From positions 248,001-312,000 of the forward strand of contig NZ_AROI01000006.1 in assembly GCF_000410875.1 (NCBI RefSeq): a DNA stretch of 64,000 nucleotides, written 5' to 3'. The position numbers and the translations under genes were made by a program. Below, piece after piece: positions 20,976 to 31,684 of this stretch. Under the pieces are notes generated by a model, which saw only the letters and a program-made list of their open reading frames with translations, made no database searches and was not told the origin of the DNA. This DNA is from Halopseudomonas pelagia CL-AP6. Its GTDB lineage: Bacteria > Pseudomonadota > Gammaproteobacteria > Pseudomonadales > Pseudomonadaceae. Each line of letters begins with the position of its first letter. Position 1 is the first letter of the stretch.

Positions 20976-22253
20976 TTGAAGACCTTGCAAGCCGTGCGCG
21001 GCATGAATGATGTTTTGCCCGCCGATACAGCGCTTTGGCAGTATTTTGAGCGCAGCGTGGCGCAACTGCTGGGCAGCTATGGCTACCAGCAGATTCGTCT
21101 ACCGATCGTCGAGTCTACCGAGCTGTTCAAGCGCACTATTGGTGAAGTGACGGATATCGTCGAGAAGGAGATGTATACCTTCGATGATCGCAATGGCGAC
21201 TCTCTGACCCTGCGCCCCGAAGGGACGGCAGGTTGCGTGCGAGCGATGCTGGAGCATGGCTTGCTAGGGAGCGGCGCTAGCCAGAAAGTGTGGTACAACG
21301 GCCCCATGTTTCGCCATGAGCGGCCGCAGAAAGGCCGCTATCGTCAGTTCAATCAAATTGGCGTGGAAACCTTCAATCTGACCGGGCCAGATATTGATGC
21401 CGAGCTGATATTGCTCAGTTGGCGGCTTTGGAAACAGCTGGGTTTGCAGGATGTCGTCACCTTACAGTTGAACAGCCTGGGCAGCAGTAGCGACCGCGCG
21501 CGTTACCGCGAGGACTTGGTCGGCTATCTGCGCGAACGGTTTGAGCAACTGGATGAGGACAGTCAGCGGCGCCTCGAAAGCAATCCTCTGCGCGTATTAG
21601 ATAGTAAAAACCCGGGTACGCAGGCGTTGCTGGGGGATGCGCCTAAGCTGGCCGATTATCTGAATGATGAAGCCCGTGAGCACTTTTCCGGTCTGTGCGC
21701 ATTGTTGGACGCTGCGGGGCTGCCCTATGAGATCAATCCTCGTCTAGTACGGGGGCTGGACTACTACGGTCTGACAGTGTTCGAATGGGTGACAGATCAA
21801 TTGGGTTCCCAGGGCACGGTGTGCGCGGGTGGGCGCTATGATGGTCTGGTTGAACAGCTGGGCGGCAAGTCGGCGCCGGCCGTTGGCTTCGCAATGGGTA
21901 TCGAGCGCTTGTTGTTATTGATTCAGACGCTGGACAAGGCCCCCGCTGAACTGGCCCGGCAGGTTGATGTCTACCTCGTGGCTGTGGGTAACGAGGCCGC
22001 TAAAGCAAGTTTCCGTTTGGCAGAACAACTACGCGATGCGCTGCCTGATATCAGGTTGGTGGTGCACTGCGGGGGTGGTAGCTTCAAAAGTCAGTTCAAG
22101 AAGGCTGACAAGTCAGGTGCCTTGCTGGCGTTGATTCTGGGCGAGGATGAAGTGGCCGTTCAGCGGGTGGGTATCAAGCCTCTGCGCGTTGAAGGCGAGC
22201 AAGAAAATGTAGCTTGGCAAGATGTGCCGGCACGTCTAAAACAATTGTTGTAA
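20976..22253 (+). CDS. hisS: histidyl-tRNA synthetase
   Basis: A 425-residue class II synthetase. Motif 2 is seen in [18 protein letters not shown], the histidine motif in [13 protein letters not shown], and motif 3 in [14 protein letters not shown]. The C-terminal anticodon-binding domain runs from about residue 330. The conserved [16 protein letters not shown] begins at TTG 20976, with AAAGGAAAG just upstream, so this gene uses a TTG start codon. The next ATG is ten codons inside the conserved block. Confidence 0.95.
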   Translation: MKTLQAVRGMNDVLPADTALWQYFERSVAQLLGSYGYQQIRLPIVESTELFKRTIGEVTDIVEKEMYTFDDRNGDSLTLRPEGTAGCVRAMLEHGLLGSGASQKVWYNGPMFRHERPQKGRYRQFNQIGVETFNLTGPDIDAELILLSWRLWKQLGLQDVVTLQLNSLGSSSDRARYREDLVGYLRERFEQLDEDSQRRLESNPLRVLDSKNPGTQALLGDAPKLADYLNDEAREHFSGLCALLDAAGLPYEINPRLVRGLDYYGLTVFEWVTDQLGSQGTVCAGGRYDGLVEQLGGKSAPAVGFAMGIERLLLLIQTLDKAPAELARQVDVYLVAVGNEAAKASFRLAEQLRDALPDIRLVVHCGGGSFKSQFKKADKSGALLALILGEDEVAVQRVGIKPLRVEGEQENVAWQDVPARLKQLL

Positions 22254-22292
22254 GCGGCCTGGTGCCGTTTTTGCGCAGGTGAGGAGACAAGG

Positions 22293-22934
22293 GTGAGTTA
22301 CCAGACAGAAGAAGAACAGGTCGAGAAAATCAGGGAGCTCTGGAACCGCCATGGTATCCCGCTGCTCACGGGGGTTGTCATCGCGTTGGCCGGGGTTTTC
22401 GGCTGGCAGGGCTGGACCAATTACCAGGACAACAAGGCGGCCAATGCATCGGCGCTTTACCAGAATATGCTGGAAACCGTTCTGGCGGGTGACAGCGAAG
22501 AGGCCCGGACCCGTGGCGCCGAGTTGGCAGAGCAGATTCGTAGTGAATATGCCGGCACCCGTTATGCCCAGTTCGCCGGGCTAATGCAGGCCAGGTTGGC
22601 CGTTGAAGCCGGTGACATGAGCAGTGCGGAGGCCGTACTGCGCGACGTCACCGAGCAAGCTGGCGATGAGACCCTGCAGGAAGTGGCTCGTCAGCGACTG
22701 GCACGCGTGCTGGCCGATCAAGAGCGCGCTGAAGAAGGCCTTGAGCTGTTCTCCAGTGACGTTGATGGTGCTTTGCTGGCCGGTCGTGAAGAAGTCCGTG
22801 GCGATCTGCTGTTAGGCCTGGGTCGTGTTGATGAGGCGCGCCAGGCTTACCTGGCGGCGATGGAGGCGATTGATGATCCACGTGATCGCCCACAATTACA
22901 GTTGAAGCTGGATGATCTGGCGGAGGAAGTCTAG
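22293..22934 (+). CDS. yfgM: YfgM-type tetratricopeptide protein of the Sec translocon
   Basis: A 213-residue inner membrane protein: short cytoplasmic N-terminus (YQTEEEQVEKIRELWNRHG), one helix (LLTGVVIALAGVFGWQGW, about residues 24-42), and a periplasmic TPR-like domain of DUF2133 type. YfgM binds the SecYEG translocon with the chaperone PpiD. Start is GTG 22293 after GTGAGGAG. Its stop TAG overlaps the GTG start of bamB by one base, and the order hisS-yfgM-bamB-der is widely conserved. Confidence 0.93.
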   Translation: MSYQTEEEQVEKIRELWNRHGIPLLTGVVIALAGVFGWQGWTNYQDNKAANASALYQNMLETVLAGDSEEARTRGAELAEQIRSEYAGTRYAQFAGLMQARLAVEAGDMSSAEAVLRDVTEQAGDETLQEVARQRLARVLADQERAEEGLELFSSDVDGALLAGREEVRGDLLLGLGRVDEARQAYLAAMEAIDDPRDRPQLQLKLDDLAEEV

Positions 22935-24079
22935 TGAACCTGAAGTTCCGATATCTTGCCATGGCTCTGGCCACCGCATTGGTGGTTGGCTGCGGTAGTT
23001 CCGGCAAGAAAGAATTGCCCCCCGCCGAGCTGGAAAAATTCACCGCCGAACAGAAATTCGAGCGCAGTTGGAAGCGCAATATCGGCGTAGGTCAAGGTAA
23101 GCTGTTTACGCAGCTTAGCCCGGCGCTTGATGGTTTGACGCTGTATGCCGCCGACGTGAAAGGGCGCATTGTTGCCATGGATCGCGATACCGGCGAAGTC
23201 AATTGGCAGGTCAAGCTCGATGAGCGGCTGTCCGGCGCCGTCGGTGCTGGTGGCGGCCGAGTGATGGTCGGTACGCTGGACGGTGAAGTGATCGTGCTGG
23301 CTGAGGACGACGGCAGTGAGCTCTGGCGTGCCCAGGTGTCCAGTGAAGTGCTGGCGCCGCCACAGACCAATGGCGACGTGGTGGTGGTGCAGACTCAGGA
23401 CGACAAGCTCACTGCGCTGGATATCAGTACTGGCGAGCAACGCTGGATTTATGAATCCAGCCTGCCGGTGCTTACCGTTCGCGGTCACAGTACGCCAGTG
23501 GTCAGCCTGCGTAGCGTCTATGCCGGGTTAGCCAGCGGCCGGGTGGTGGCATTGGCCGCTGACAGCGGGTTGCCGCTGTGGGAGCAGCGCGTGGCTCAAC
23601 CCCAGGGTCGTTCTGAACTGGAGCGGATGGTCGATATCGATGGTGATTTGCTGCTGCAGGATGACACTCTTTATGTGGTCAGCTTTCAGGGCGTTATGGC
23701 CGCATTGAATGCGGAGACCGGTGCCCCGCTCTGGCAGTATCCGGCATCCAGTCATGTGGGCCTCGGTGAAGGTTTTGGCAGCTTGTACGTCAGTCACGCC
23801 GACGGCACGGTAGAAGCGGTTGACCGCAACCGTGCGCAACCGCTGTGGACCAACGAGGACCTGCTGCGCCGCAACCTGACAGCGCCGGTTGCCTTCAGTA
23901 GCTTCGTTGCCGTGGCCGATTTTGAAGGTTATGTGCATTTGCTGGCTCAGACCGATGGCAGGTTGGTTGCGCGGATTCGGGTCGACAGCAAAGGCGTGCG
24001 TGCTGCGCCTATTGCCATTGGCGATACGCTTTATGTCTACGGTAACAGCGGCGACTTGGTAGCTCTGAAGCTGCAATAA
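22934..24079 (+). CDS. bamB: outer membrane protein assembly lipoprotein BamB
   Basis: A 381-residue lipoprotein of the beta-barrel assembly complex. Signal peptide with lipobox VVGC (Cys about residue 20), then an eight-bladed beta-propeller of PQQ-like repeats such as LYAADVKGRIVAMDRDTGEVNWQ and LTALDISTGEQRWIYE. It helps BamA fold outer membrane proteins. Start GTG 22934 is shared with the yfgM stop. A terminator and then der follow. Confidence 0.96.
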   Translation: MNLKFRYLAMALATALVVGCGSSGKKELPPAELEKFTAEQKFERSWKRNIGVGQGKLFTQLSPALDGLTLYAADVKGRIVAMDRDTGEVNWQVKLDERLSGAVGAGGGRVMVGTLDGEVIVLAEDDGSELWRAQVSSEVLAPPQTNGDVVVVQTQDDKLTALDISTGEQRWIYESSLPVLTVRGHSTPVVSLRSVYAGLASGRVVALAADSGLPLWEQRVAQPQGRSELERMVDIDGDLLLQDDTLYVVSFQGVMAALNAETGAPLWQYPASSHVGLGEGFGSLYVSHADGTVEAVDRNRAQPLWTNEDLLRRNLTAPVAFSSFVAVADFEGYVHLLAQTDGRLVARIRVDSKGVRAAPIAIGDTLYVYGNSGDLVALKLQ

Positions 24080-24101
24080 AGCAAAACCGCTATACTGTTC
24101 C

Positions 24102-24138
24102 GGCCGCTGCCCGACTTCTCTGGCGCAGCGGCCTTTTT
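24102..24138 (+). terminator. rho-independent terminator after bamB
   Basis: GGCCGCTGC (24102-24110) pairs with GCAGCGGCC (24125-24133), followed by TTTTTGTTT. It lies between bamB and der, so der may be partly uncoupled from the upstream operon. Confidence 0.85.
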
Positions 24139-24172
24139 GTTTATTGCGCGGTGATCCGTGCGCGGAGTGATC

Positions 24173-25624
24173 ATGGTTCCTGTTATCGCCTTGGTGGGGC
24201 GGCCGAATGTCGGCAAATCCACCCTTTTTAATCGTCTGACCAAAAGTCGTGACGCGATCGTGGCCGATGTGGCCGGGCTGACTCGTGACCGGCAGTATGG
24301 TGAGGCGAGATGGCAGGGCAAGCCCTATATCCTGGTCGACACCGGCGGTATTACCGGCGAAGAAAAGGGTCTGGACATGGAGATGGCCGGGCAGTCGCTG
24401 CAGGCCATAGAAGAAGCCGATGCGGTGCTTTTTCTGGTGGATTCGCAGGTCGGCAGAACGGCGGGCGATGAGCTGATCGCCGAGCACTTGCGCAAGCGCA
24501 ACAAGCATACCTATCTGATCGCGAACAAGATTGACGGCTCTGATCCGGATTCGATCCTGGGTGAGTTCTCCGCGTTGGGTCTGGGTGCGCCTATCGGTAT
24601 CGCGGCATCCCATGGCCGCAATATCAACCCGATGCTTGAGCAGGTAATGGGCGAGCATGGCATCGCCAGTCTGATGGCCGAGCGTGCGGTAGAGGGCGAG
24701 AACGCCGAAGGCCGGCGTATCGTCGAAGCCATCGGCACCAAGATCGCCGTCATCGGCCGACCGAACGTGGGTAAGTCGACGCTGGTCAATCGCATGCTGG
24801 GTGAAGACCGGGTCATCGTATTCGATCAGGCTGGCACCACGCGTGACAGTATCTATATTCCCTACGAGCGTCATGAGAAGCCCTATACGCTGATCGATAC
24901 CGCCGGTGTTCGTCGTCGTGGCAAGGTATTTGAGGCGGTCGAGAAATTTTCGGTGGTTAAGACCCTGCAAGCGATTCAGGATGCCAACGTAGTGATTTTC
25001 GTGGTCGATGCTCGCGATGGGATTGTCGATCAGGACCTGCATCTGCTGGGCTTTGCACTGGAGGCAGGGCGCGCGTTGGTGATTGCGGTCAATAAATGGG
25101 ACGGCATGGACGAGCGTGAGAAGGACTACGTCAAGATCGAGCTCAAGCGTCGCCTGTTTTTCGCTGAATTCGCCGATCTGCATTTCATTTCCGCATTGCA
25201 CGGCAGTGGCGTAGGTCTGTTGTACAAGTCGGTGGACAAGGCGTTTGCCAGCGCCATGACCAAAGTGCCGACCAACCGCATGACGCAGATCCTTGAGGAT
25301 GCTGTCAGCGAGCACCAGCCGCCGATGGTCAATGGCCGGCGTATCAAGATGCGCTATGCGCACCTGGGTGGCTCCAATCCGCCGATCATCATCGTGCATG
25401 GCAATCAGTTGGAAAAGGTTCCCGGTTCCTATACGCGCTACCTGGAAAATACTTTCCGCAAGGTGCTCAAGTTGTCAGGCACGCCGATTCGCGTTGAGTA
25501 TAAGTCGGGTGAGAATCCCTACGAGGATCGCAAGAACACCTTGACTGATCGGCAGGTGAACAAAAAACGCCGGTTGATGAGTCATCACAAGACCGCTGAA
25601 AAGAAGCGGCGCGATAAGCGCTGA
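24173..25624 (+). CDS. der: ribosome biogenesis GTPase Der
   Basis: A 483-residue GTPase with two tandem G domains, needed for maturation of the 50S subunit. Both P-loops are intact ([14 protein letters not shown] near residue 9 and [14 protein letters not shown] near residue 200), with DTGG/DTAG switch II motifs and NKxD motifs (NKID, NKWD). The C-terminal KH-like domain (about 360-450) has [17 protein letters not shown]. The basic tail ends KKRRDKR. ATG 24173 after CGGAGTG is preferred to a start five codons upstream. Confidence 0.97.
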   Translation: MVPVIALVGRPNVGKSTLFNRLTKSRDAIVADVAGLTRDRQYGEARWQGKPYILVDTGGITGEEKGLDMEMAGQSLQAIEEADAVLFLVDSQVGRTAGDELIAEHLRKRNKHTYLIANKIDGSDPDSILGEFSALGLGAPIGIAASHGRNINPMLEQVMGEHGIASLMAERAVEGENAEGRRIVEAIGTKIAVIGRPNVGKSTLVNRMLGEDRVIVFDQAGTTRDSIYIPYERHEKPYTLIDTAGVRRRGKVFEAVEKFSVVKTLQAIQDANVVIFVVDARDGIVDQDLHLLGFALEAGRALVIAVNKWDGMDEREKDYVKIELKRRLFFAEFADLHFISALHGSGVGLLYKSVDKAFASAMTKVPTNRMTQILEDAVSEHQPPMVNGRRIKMRYAHLGGSNPPIIIVHGNQLEKVPGSYTRYLENTFRKVLKLSGTPIRVEYKSGENPYEDRKNTLTDRQVNKKRRLMSHHKTAEKKRRDKR

Positions 25625-25640
25625 TAGTTGAGGGCTTACG

Positions 25641-25675
25641 AAAAAGGCTGCCGTGCAATGCACTGCAGCCTTTTT
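25641..25675. terminator. bidirectional terminator between der and leuA
   Basis: AAAAAGGCTGC (25641-25651) pairs with GCAGCCTTTTT (25665-25675), with inner GTGCA/TGCAC pairing. The symmetric A and T tracts suit both converging genes. Confidence 0.88.
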
Positions 25676-25700
25676 CTTTGCAGCAGATATTAACAGCTCC

Positions 25701-25742
25701 GGCCGCACCTAGCCGGCCGCACCTAGCCTACCGCACCTAAGC
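25701..25742. repeat. 14-bp tandem repeat spanning the leuA stop codon
   Basis: GGCCGCACCTAGCC occurs twice in direct succession (25701-25714, 25715-25728), and a third, diverged copy (25729-25742) contains the leuA stop codon. Each unit carries the same TAG on the minus strand. Confidence 0.75.
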
Positions 25743-27407
25743 GGCTTGTAACTCCGCCTGGCGCAGCGCTCTGTTCAACGCGCTGAACAGCGCCCGGAAG
25801 CTGGCAGTGGTCAGGTTTTCATCGATGCCAATGCCGTGCAGCGGGCGGCCGTTGTCCAGGCGGATCTCGATATAGGCCGCTGCCTTGGCGTTGCTGCCAG
25901 AGCCAATGGCGTGCTCGTGATAATCCATGATCTCCACTTTGACCGGTAAGCCCGCCACCAAGGCCTCCAGCGGACCCTTTCCAAGCCCGCGCCAGTGTTG
26001 GGTTTCGCCGCCGCTGAGTATTTCGACATCCACCGCACTGGTACCGTTCTCCTCCTGCAGGCGATGGCGCACCAGAGCGTAGGGACTGCTGGCCTGCAGA
26101 TACTCTTGGTCGAGCAGGTCATGAATCTGCCGTGCGCTCATTTCCAGGCCCAGCCGGTCCGTTTCGCCCTGCACCACCTGGCTGAATTCGATCTGCATGC
26201 GTCTTGGCAGGCTGATGCCGTATTCCTGCTCCAGCAGGTAGGCGATGCCACCCTTGCCGGACTGGCTGTTGACGCGAATCACCGCTTCGTAGCTGCGGCC
26301 GATATCGGCAGGATCGATCGGCAAGTAAGGGACTTCCCAGAGTGCATCGCTCTTCTGCTGGGTAAAGCCTTTGCGAATCGCGTCCTGGTGCGAGCCGGAG
26401 AATGCGGTGTGGACCAGATCACCCACATAGGGATGACGTGGGTGCACTGGCAACTGATTGCATTCCTCCACGACCTTGCGCACGGCGTCGATATCGGAAA
26501 AGTCCAGCTGCGGATGGATGCCCTGGGTGTACAGGTTCAAGGCCAGGGTCACCAGATCGACGTTACCGGTACGCTCGCCGTTGCCGAACAGGCAGCCTTC
26601 AACGCGATCAGCCCCGGCCAGTAATCCAAGCTCGGTCGCCGCCACGCCGGTGCCCCGATCGTTGTGGGTATGCAGACTTATCAGCACGCTGTCACGGCGG
26701 CTTATATGGCGACCAAACCATTCGATCTGATCAGCATAGTGATTAGGTGTGGCCACTTCTACCGTAGCGGGCAGGTTGAGGATGACCTTGTGCTCTGGCG
26801 TTGGCTGCCACACATCCAGTACTGCGTCACAGACTTCGACGGCGAAATCCAGTTCGGTGGAGGTGAAAATCTCCGGTGAATACTGAAAGGTCCACTGCGT
26901 GTCCGGCTGCTGCTCGGCGTGCTCTTTGATCAGCTTGGCGGCATTCACGGCAATCTCTACCACGCCTTTCTTGTCCTGGTTAAAGACGATACGGCGAAAG
27001 CTGGGGGCGGTGGCGTTATAAACGTGAACGATGGCCTTTTTGGCGCCGCGTACTGACTCGAAGGTCCGGGCAATCAGGTCGGCCCGTGCCTGAGTCAGGA
27101 CCTGGATAGTCACATCATCGGGGATATGGCCTTTTTCGATCAGCGTACGCACGAAGTCGAAGTCGGTCTGCGACGCGGACGGGAAGGCTACTTCGATCTG
27201 TTTGACGCCGATGTTGACCAGCGTCTGGAAAAAGCGCAGTTTGCGTGCCGGGTCCATGGGCTCAATCAATGACTGATTGCCATCGCGCAGGTCGGAGCTG
27301 CACCACACCGGGACTTCGGTGATGGTCTTCGACGGCCAAGTGCGGTCGGGGATGTCGACCGGTTGGAAGGCTCTGTATTTGCTTGAGGGGTCTTTGAGCA
27401 TGCTCAT
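25737..27407 (-). CDS. leuA: 2-isopropylmalate synthase
   Basis: A 556-residue enzyme that condenses acetyl-CoA with 2-ketoisovalerate, the first step of leucine synthesis. The DRE-TIM barrel signature [15 protein letters not shown] lies near residue 37 and the metal-binding [15 protein letters not shown] near residue 245. The C-terminal LeuA allosteric domain (about 425-556) should give leucine feedback. This is the longer class of LeuA found in pseudomonads and actinobacteria. ATG 27407 follows AGGACA; a second ATG two codons later is possible. The stop lies in a small tandem repeat. Confidence 0.96.
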   Translation of the reverse strand: MSMLKDPSSKYRAFQPVDIPDRTWPSKTITEVPVWCSSDLRDGNQSLIEPMDPARKLRFFQTLVNIGVKQIEVAFPSASQTDFDFVRTLIEKGHIPDDVTIQVLTQARADLIARTFESVRGAKKAIVHVYNATAPSFRRIVFNQDKKGVVEIAVNAAKLIKEHAEQQPDTQWTFQYSPEIFTSTELDFAVEVCDAVLDVWQPTPEHKVILNLPATVEVATPNHYADQIEWFGRHISRRDSVLISLHTHNDRGTGVAATELGLLAGADRVEGCLFGNGERTGNVDLVTLALNLYTQGIHPQLDFSDIDAVRKVVEECNQLPVHPRHPYVGDLVHTAFSGSHQDAIRKGFTQQKSDALWEVPYLPIDPADIGRSYEAVIRVNSQSGKGGIAYLLEQEYGISLPRRMQIEFSQVVQGETDRLGLEMSARQIHDLLDQEYLQASSPYALVRHRLQEENGTSAVDVEILSGGETQHWRGLGKGPLEALVAGLPVKVEIMDYHEHAIGSGSNAKAAAYIEIRLDNGRPLHGIGIDENLTTASFRALFSALNRALRQAELQAA

Positions 27408-27510
27408 GGGGTATGTCCTGTTCTATTCGGCGCCTCGTGAGCGCAGTTGTGCTTTAAATAGGGTGTTGTTGCAGTAAAGTTAGTTGTTTGGGTTTTTTAT
27501 TGCAATGCCG

Positions 27511-27539
27511 ATTATAAAATCGCCACAAAATCCTGTTTA
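27511..27539 (-). promoter_or_regulatory. sigma-70 promoter of leuA
   Basis: On the minus strand TAAACA (27539-27534) and TATAAT (27516-27511) are 17 bases apart, giving a leader of about 95 bases with no leucine-rich leader peptide. About 30 bases upstream of the -35 box lies the small palindrome ACTAA-T-TTAGT (27565-27575), a possible operator. Confidence 0.65.
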
Positions 27540-27640
27540 CATGCGAATGGTGCAATTTATGTGCACTAATTTAGTAGGGTTTGGTGGTTTTTTGCGCCGA
27601 TCGACCGCTGCTAATGTGGTGCGCTCGGGGATTGTCGCTG

Positions 27641-27738
27641 TCAGCCTGGCAGGGTTCCGAAAGACGCCGTGAATCCGTCCCTGGAGGCTTGGAGATAACA
27701 TCCCTGTTATCTCCACTTTCTCCACCCTGCCAGGCTGA
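27641..27738. repeat. 98-bp nested palindromic element
   Basis: The ends are a perfect 15-bp inverted repeat (27641-27655 with 27724-27738, arms beginning TCAGCCTGGC). Inside is a second perfect 10-bp hairpin GGAGATAACA-TCCC-TGTTATCTCC (27691-27714). It lies in the gap between leuA and the M23 gene, which otherwise holds only the leuA promoter. The layout resembles non-autonomous dispersed palindromic repeats (MITE or REP-like). I recall similar GACGCCGTGAATCC cores in other Pseudomonas genomes, but cannot check that here. Confidence 0.65.
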
Positions 27739-27756
27739 GTGCTATTTCGGGCCGCT

Positions 27757-28584
27757 TTAATGCATGTAGGCGCCGATAAAAATGGCGGGATCGACTCTGG
27801 CGTTGTTCAGGCTTACGTTCCAGTGCAGATGGGGCCCGGTGGCACGGCCGGTGGCGCCGACCTTGCCGAGTACTTCACCTCTGTCCAGTTCATCGCCCAC
27901 CTTCACGCCGATCGATGACAGATGGCAGAACATGCTGATCAGGCCTTGGCCGTGGTCGACAAATACGGTTTGACCGTTGAAGAAGTAATCCCCCGTCAGG
28001 ATCACTTTGCCTGCGGCGGGTGATTTAATCGGCGTGCCGCTGGGGGCGGCAAAATCCAGTCCGGAGTGCGGGTTGCGCTCTTCTCCGTTGAAAATGCGCC
28101 GCAGACCAAAGGCGCTGGATAACCGACCCTCGACCGGACGATCCAGCATCAGGTTGCTGGGCTGCCGTGGACTGAAGGTTTTGTAGGCGGCAATCTGCTC
28201 GTTCAGCTCGCGTTGAATGCGCTTGAGGTGTGCGGGGTCGGGCGTGACGTGTTGCTGGTTCTTGAGTGTGATGCGCTGGGCCGGGTACTCGCGGCTGCCC
28301 ACGCTAAAGGCCAGCTTCTGGCCGTTATCCAGTTCCAGCTGTTCAGTCCCCGGCTTTACGGTCAGCGGAATGCCGGCTATCGCGATCCAGCGTTGGTTGT
28401 CTTCGCGTATGACCAGCACCGACTGGTCTTGATAACGCACCCGGGGCGCGCTGTCCTGTTCCGGCAACACGACTACGGCTACGCCGCCAGGTACTGGTTT
28501 GTTCAGCAGGCGGGTAATAAAGCCTTCGGCATGAACGGGCAGGCTCAGGCAGGCCATTAACAACAGGGCAATAAAGGCTTTCAT
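27757..28584 (-). CDS. M23 family metallopeptidase (LytM-like murein hydrolase)
   Basis: A 275-residue exported protein with a signal peptide (FIALLLMACLSLPVHAEG), a beta-rich N-terminal domain, a helical linker (about residues 120-145), and an M23 endopeptidase domain (about 155-265). All zinc and catalytic motifs are present: HSGLDFAAPSGTP (HxxxD), the later FCHLSSIGV and GPHLHWNVSLN (HxH), so it should cut peptidoglycan cross-links and is not a degenerate activator. The gene lies eight bases after xseA on the same strand. Confidence 0.93.
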   Translation of the reverse strand: MKAFIALLLMACLSLPVHAEGFITRLLNKPVPGGVAVVVLPEQDSAPRVRYQDQSVLVIREDNQRWIAIAGIPLTVKPGTEQLELDNGQKLAFSVGSREYPAQRITLKNQQHVTPDPAHLKRIQRELNEQIAAYKTFSPRQPSNLMLDRPVEGRLSSAFGLRRIFNGEERNPHSGLDFAAPSGTPIKSPAAGKVILTGDYFFNGQTVFVDHGQGLISMFCHLSSIGVKVGDELDRGEVLGKVGATGRATGPHLHWNVSLNNARVDPAIFIGAYMH

Positions 28585-28591
28585 TTAAGCG

Positions 28592-29974
28592 TCAATCCAG
28601 AAGTGGGAGGGTATGGGGTTGGTCCAGGTCGCTCTCGACCCTTAGTGCCAAACGGCCGTCGGCCAGGCGCGCTTCAACCCGCTGCCCGGGTTTGACGTCG
28701 GCGTGGCTGCGCAGTGCGCGACCCTGTTGATCGAGCAGAATGCTGTAACCGCGGCCCAGCGTTGCCAATGGGCTGACCAGGTGCAGGGTCTGGGCCAGAT
28801 TGTCGAGCCGTTGCCGCCGCTGCTGCATGCCTTGGGCGATAGCCCTGGGCAGGCGCTGGTCAAACTGGTCCAGCCGCTGGCGCAGCAGAGCAAGGTGCCT
28901 ACCCGGGTGCTGGGCCTGTAGCCGGGCGAGGAGGCGCTCGTGGCGCTGCCCCAATAGCGTCAGTTGCTGGCGTAGCGCGCGCTTGAGCCGCAGTTCGAAA
29001 TCATCGAGTCGTTGTGCCTGCTGGGCTAGCCGCTCACCCGGATGGCGCAGGCGTCGGCGCAGGCTGTCCAAGCGCAGATGTTCACGTGCTAGGCGCTCAC
29101 GCATGCGTTGTTGCAGTTGCCGGTGCACGCGCTCGACCTGCAGCAGCATCGCCTGCTGATCCGGGCTCAGGAGTTCGGCGGCGGCGGAGGGTGTGGGGGC
29201 GCGCACATCGGCGACAAAATCGCTGATGGAAATATCCGTTTCGTGCCCCACTGCGCTAATGGTCGGGGTTTGGCAGGCGGCCAGCGCCCGGGCGACCATC
29301 TCTTCATTGAAAGGCCACAAATCCTCCAGCGAGCCACCGCCGCGGGCAAGTATCAGTGCATCGAAGCCAGCCCGGTCAGCTAACTGCAACGCCTTGACGA
29401 TCAGCGGCGCGGCTTCTCGCCCTTGCACGGGCGTAGGTACGATGATCAGTTCGATAAAGGGTGCGCGGCGGCCGAACACGCTGATAATGTCGCGCACGGC
29501 CGCGCCGCTCGGCGAGGTGATCACACCAATGCGCTTGGGATGTATCGGTAGCGGGCGTTTGCGTTCGGTGGCGAACAGGCCTTCGTCGGTGAGTTTGGCT
29601 TTCAGCGCGTCGAAAGCCTGGCGCAGCGCGCCATCACCGGCGCTTTCCATGCTGTCGACGATCAACTGGTAGTCGCCACGGCCTTCATACAGGCTGACGC
29701 GCCCGCGTACTCGGACTTGCAGGCCGTCACGCATGTCCATGCGCACGCGGCTGGCGTGTTGGCGGAAGAACGCGCAGCGGATCTGCGCTTTGCTGTCCTT
29801 CAGGCTGAAATATAGGTGCCCGGAGGAGGGTTTGGCCAGGTTGGAGAGCTCGCCTTCGACCCAAATCTGCGGGAATACATCTTCCAGGAGGCTGCGGGCG
29901 CGGGCATTGAGCTGGCTGACGCTAAGCACGTCGCGTTCGGCGGTCAATCGTTTAAACAGGGTCTCATCAGTCAT
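28592..29974 (-). CDS. xseA: exodeoxyribonuclease VII large subunit
   Basis: A 460-residue subunit of exonuclease VII, which degrades single-stranded DNA to oligonucleotides. It has the N-terminal OB fold (VSQLNARARSLLEDVFPQIW...GHLYFSLKDSKAQIRC, about residues 18-115), the catalytic domain with GVITSPSGAAVRDI and ARGGGSLEDLWPFN, then a long Arg/Leu/Gln-rich coiled coil (about 290-410) that binds XseB, and a C-terminal strand. Start ATG 29974 faces away from guaB, as in Pseudomonas. Confidence 0.96.
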   Translation of the reverse strand: MTDETLFKRLTAERDVLSVSQLNARARSLLEDVFPQIWVEGELSNLAKPSSGHLYFSLKDSKAQIRCAFFRQHASRVRMDMRDGLQVRVRGRVSLYEGRGDYQLIVDSMESAGDGALRQAFDALKAKLTDEGLFATERKRPLPIHPKRIGVITSPSGAAVRDIISVFGRRAPFIELIIVPTPVQGREAAPLIVKALQLADRAGFDALILARGGGSLEDLWPFNEEMVARALAACQTPTISAVGHETDISISDFVADVRAPTPSAAAELLSPDQQAMLLQVERVHRQLQQRMRERLAREHLRLDSLRRRLRHPGERLAQQAQRLDDFELRLKRALRQQLTLLGQRHERLLARLQAQHPGRHLALLRQRLDQFDQRLPRAIAQGMQQRRQRLDNLAQTLHLVSPLATLGRGYSILLDQQGRALRSHADVKPGQRVEARLADGRLALRVESDLDQPHTLPLLD

Positions 29975-30035
29975 GTGCCCATCTTAGCCTGCCTGGCAGT
30001 TTCAGAGAATAATTCCGTTGCAGAGCTGATAGCGA

Positions 30036-31569
<1,534 letters not shown>

Positions 31570-31604
31570 TTCAAGAATGCATCAGGCGCTGGCAGCCTGA
31601 GACT

Positions 31605-31631
31605 GAAGCTGGACGCACCTGCGCCAGCTTC
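31605..31631 (+). promoter_or_regulatory. hairpin between guaB and guaA
   Basis: GAAGCTGG and CGC (31605-31616) pair with GCG and CCAGCTTC (31621-31631), an 11-bp stem with one bulged A and loop ACCT. Only a short T-rich stretch (TAGCTTTTC) follows, so it may act as a partial terminator or a stability element. The rest of the spacer is made of repeated AGCTT/AGCTG words. Confidence 0.5.
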
Positions 31632-31684
31632 TAGCTTTTCGCTGCCAGCTTACAGCTTCAAGCTCTGTCCGAAGGAAAGCTCCT

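Noticed and set aside
23528-25399. A 623-codon open frame on the minus strand opposite bamB and der
   Set aside because: It spans two well-conserved genes and their terminator, shows no family motif, and is explained by the GC-rich codon pattern of the genes on the other strand.
26402-26746. Open frames on the plus strand opposite leuA
   Set aside because: Translations are Arg/Pro/Ser-rich shadows of the leuA codons and lack any domain.
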